Assembly (NCBI GenBank): GCA_027030285.1
Contig: JALVFC010000543.1
Location: 1-6,766 of the forward strand
From: Thiotrichaceae bacterium
GTDB lineage: Bacteria > Pseudomonadota > Gammaproteobacteria > Thiotrichales > Thiotrichaceae
Length of the DNA stretch: 6,766 bases
Direction: 5' to 3'
Below, in pieces: positions 5,911-6,766 of this stretch. Made by a program: the position numbers and the translations under genes. The notes under the pieces are model-generated. The model saw only the letters and a list, made by a program, of their open reading frames with translations, ran no database searches and was not told the origin of the DNA. The first letter of the stretch is position 1. The number at the start of each line of letters is the position of its first letter.

Positions 5911-6766
5911 TTACGCGCAGGTGCGGAGGCCTTGGTGGCGACAGCGTTCGTGGTAGGCGGCCAACACGCGCGGGCTGTGCGGCTGTGGCAAAAAGACCAG
6001 TTCATTGTCATTGGCGATAATCATGCTGCCGGGATGAAATGTCTTGGGATTGCTCATAATCTTGGTGCGCTGCCACTTCTTTAGAATGCCCTCTGTGTGC
6101 AGCGTCCGCATGAGCCACTCGCCGGCACGGCGCACGCGGTGCGTCAGCGCCGTATCGGACACCGCATAGGGTGAGCGCAGCACAAGTGTATCAAAGTGCG
6201 GCCGAAAGCGCTTGATCCACGTGTTGGCTGCCAGGAACTTCTGTGGATTGATGCTGGCAAAGAGCGGGCGCGCCATCATGTACTCGTGCGCACTGTAGCG
6301 ATCATCCAGCGAGATGCTCAACGATCCCGTCGTGATGAAGTAGTTCAGACACAGGTGGTCGGCATGATGCGCATCCGTGCGCCGTAGCCCAAAGAGTTGT
6401 GTCACGAGCGTCACGAGAAACCGCCCCGTCCAAATGTGCCCTTTGGCCAAAACAATCAGTACATCCCAGTCACTGCTCTTCTCGGCGTGCTTCATCGCCA
6501 AGCGCCCCGTCACCCACACCTGGCGCACAAACGGCACGTAGCGCAACAGCCGCACCCCACGCCGCATCGTACGCAGCTTCACTGCCGAGATGAGTGCGCG
6601 GCGTCGCCGCTCCGGCACCAGCTCCTCGCGCCCGGGCAGGACATAGAAGCCATCCACACACGCCAGGCGACCATCACGGACCAGCATGCTCAGCATCGCA
6701 TCAATCTGCCCGAGCGTCTGCGGCTTGCGGTACTGCGGTTGTATGTTGACGTCCTCAAGACTCAGG
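5911..6766 (-). CDS. Winged-helix/nucleotidyltransferase-fold protein, 5' end outside window
   Basis: The reading frame is open to the window edge: upstream of the first internal Met (6696) it continues as LEDVNIQPQYRKPQTLGQIDA, so the protein starts beyond 6766 and about 284 residues are visible. Numbering from that Met, a probable winged-helix end reads DGFYVLPGREELV (15-27). A nucleotidyltransferase-fold core follows: VTGRLAM (62-68), then SSDWDVLIV (74-82) with acidic D76 and D78, then GHIWTGRFLVT. Further on come LCLNYFIT, YSAHEYMMARPLF and FLAANTWIKRF. These blocks match an uncharacterised family I associate with CPR genomes; its substrate is unknown to me. The usual GS of the fold is GR here (G64-R65), and a Trp sits between the two Asp residues, so activity is uncertain. 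The gene is clearly richer in GC than the cas genes. It ends TAA followed by a terminator, and I see no reason to think it belongs to the CRISPR system. Confidence 0.8.
   Translation of the reverse strand, partial: LSLEDVNIQPQYRKPQTLGQIDAMLSMLVRDGRLACVDGFYVLPGREELVPERRRRALISAVKLRTMRRGVRLLRYVPFVRQVWVTGRLAMKHAEKSSDWDVLIVLAKGHIWTGRFLVTLVTQLFGLRRTDAHHADHLCLNYFITTGSLSISLDDRYSAHEYMMARPLFASINPQKFLAANTWIKRFRPHFDTLVLRSPYAVSDTALTHRVRRAGEWLMRTLHTEGILKKWQRTKIMSNPKTFHPGSMIIANDNELVFLPQPHSPRVLAAYHERCRHQGLRTCA

Overview
The window carries a compact type V-A CRISPR-Cas locus, all on the minus strand. Read 5'->3' on that strand it runs: a flanking chromosomal gene (5' end outside the window), a terminator, cas12a (cpf1), a terminator-like palindrome, cas4, cas1, cas2, a short leader, and what looks like the start of the first CRISPR repeat, cut by the window edge at base 1. 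No plus-strand gene is convincing.

The organism is probably a Candidate Phyla Radiation (Patescibacteria/Parcubacteria-type) bacterium. The flanking gene belongs, by recognition, to a winged-helix plus nucleotidyltransferase family that I associate with CPR and some archaeal genomes. The Cas12a resembles Parcubacteria-type proteins as I remember them (SKTLRFELKPIG start, MRFKQIRGGIE after RuvC-II). The standard genetic code appears to be in use: cas2 ends at a well-placed TGA. This assignment is inference, not a database result.

Layout. 1-25 is the putative partial CRISPR repeat. 26-114 is the leader, with a candidate promoter, a tandem octamer and an inverted repeat that reaches into the putative repeat. 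115-396 is cas2, 416-1384 cas1 and 1405-1962 cas4; they are spaced 19-20 bases apart and look like one adaptation operon. 1998-2023 is a perfect palindrome with T-tracts on both sides, separating the effector gene from the adaptation genes. 2029-5826 is cas12a (1265 aa, all RuvC and Nuc catalytic residues present). 5827-5910 holds a TATAAT box almost on the cas12a start codon and the terminator of the flanking gene. 5911-6766 is the GC-rich flanking gene.

How the genes work together: Cas4, Cas1 and Cas2 select, trim and integrate spacers at the leader end of the array. The array transcript is processed to crRNAs, which guide Cas12a to cut DNA next to a T-rich PAM. The most interesting signal is a possible change in crRNA maturation. 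The Cas12a segment that normally holds the pre-crRNA-processing His/Lys residues is about 20 residues shorter than in the well-studied orthologues and contains no histidine. The putative repeat also departs from the usual AATTTCTAC handle exactly where Cas12a normally cuts. The cas locus is much poorer in GC than the flanking gene, which suggests acquisition by transfer.
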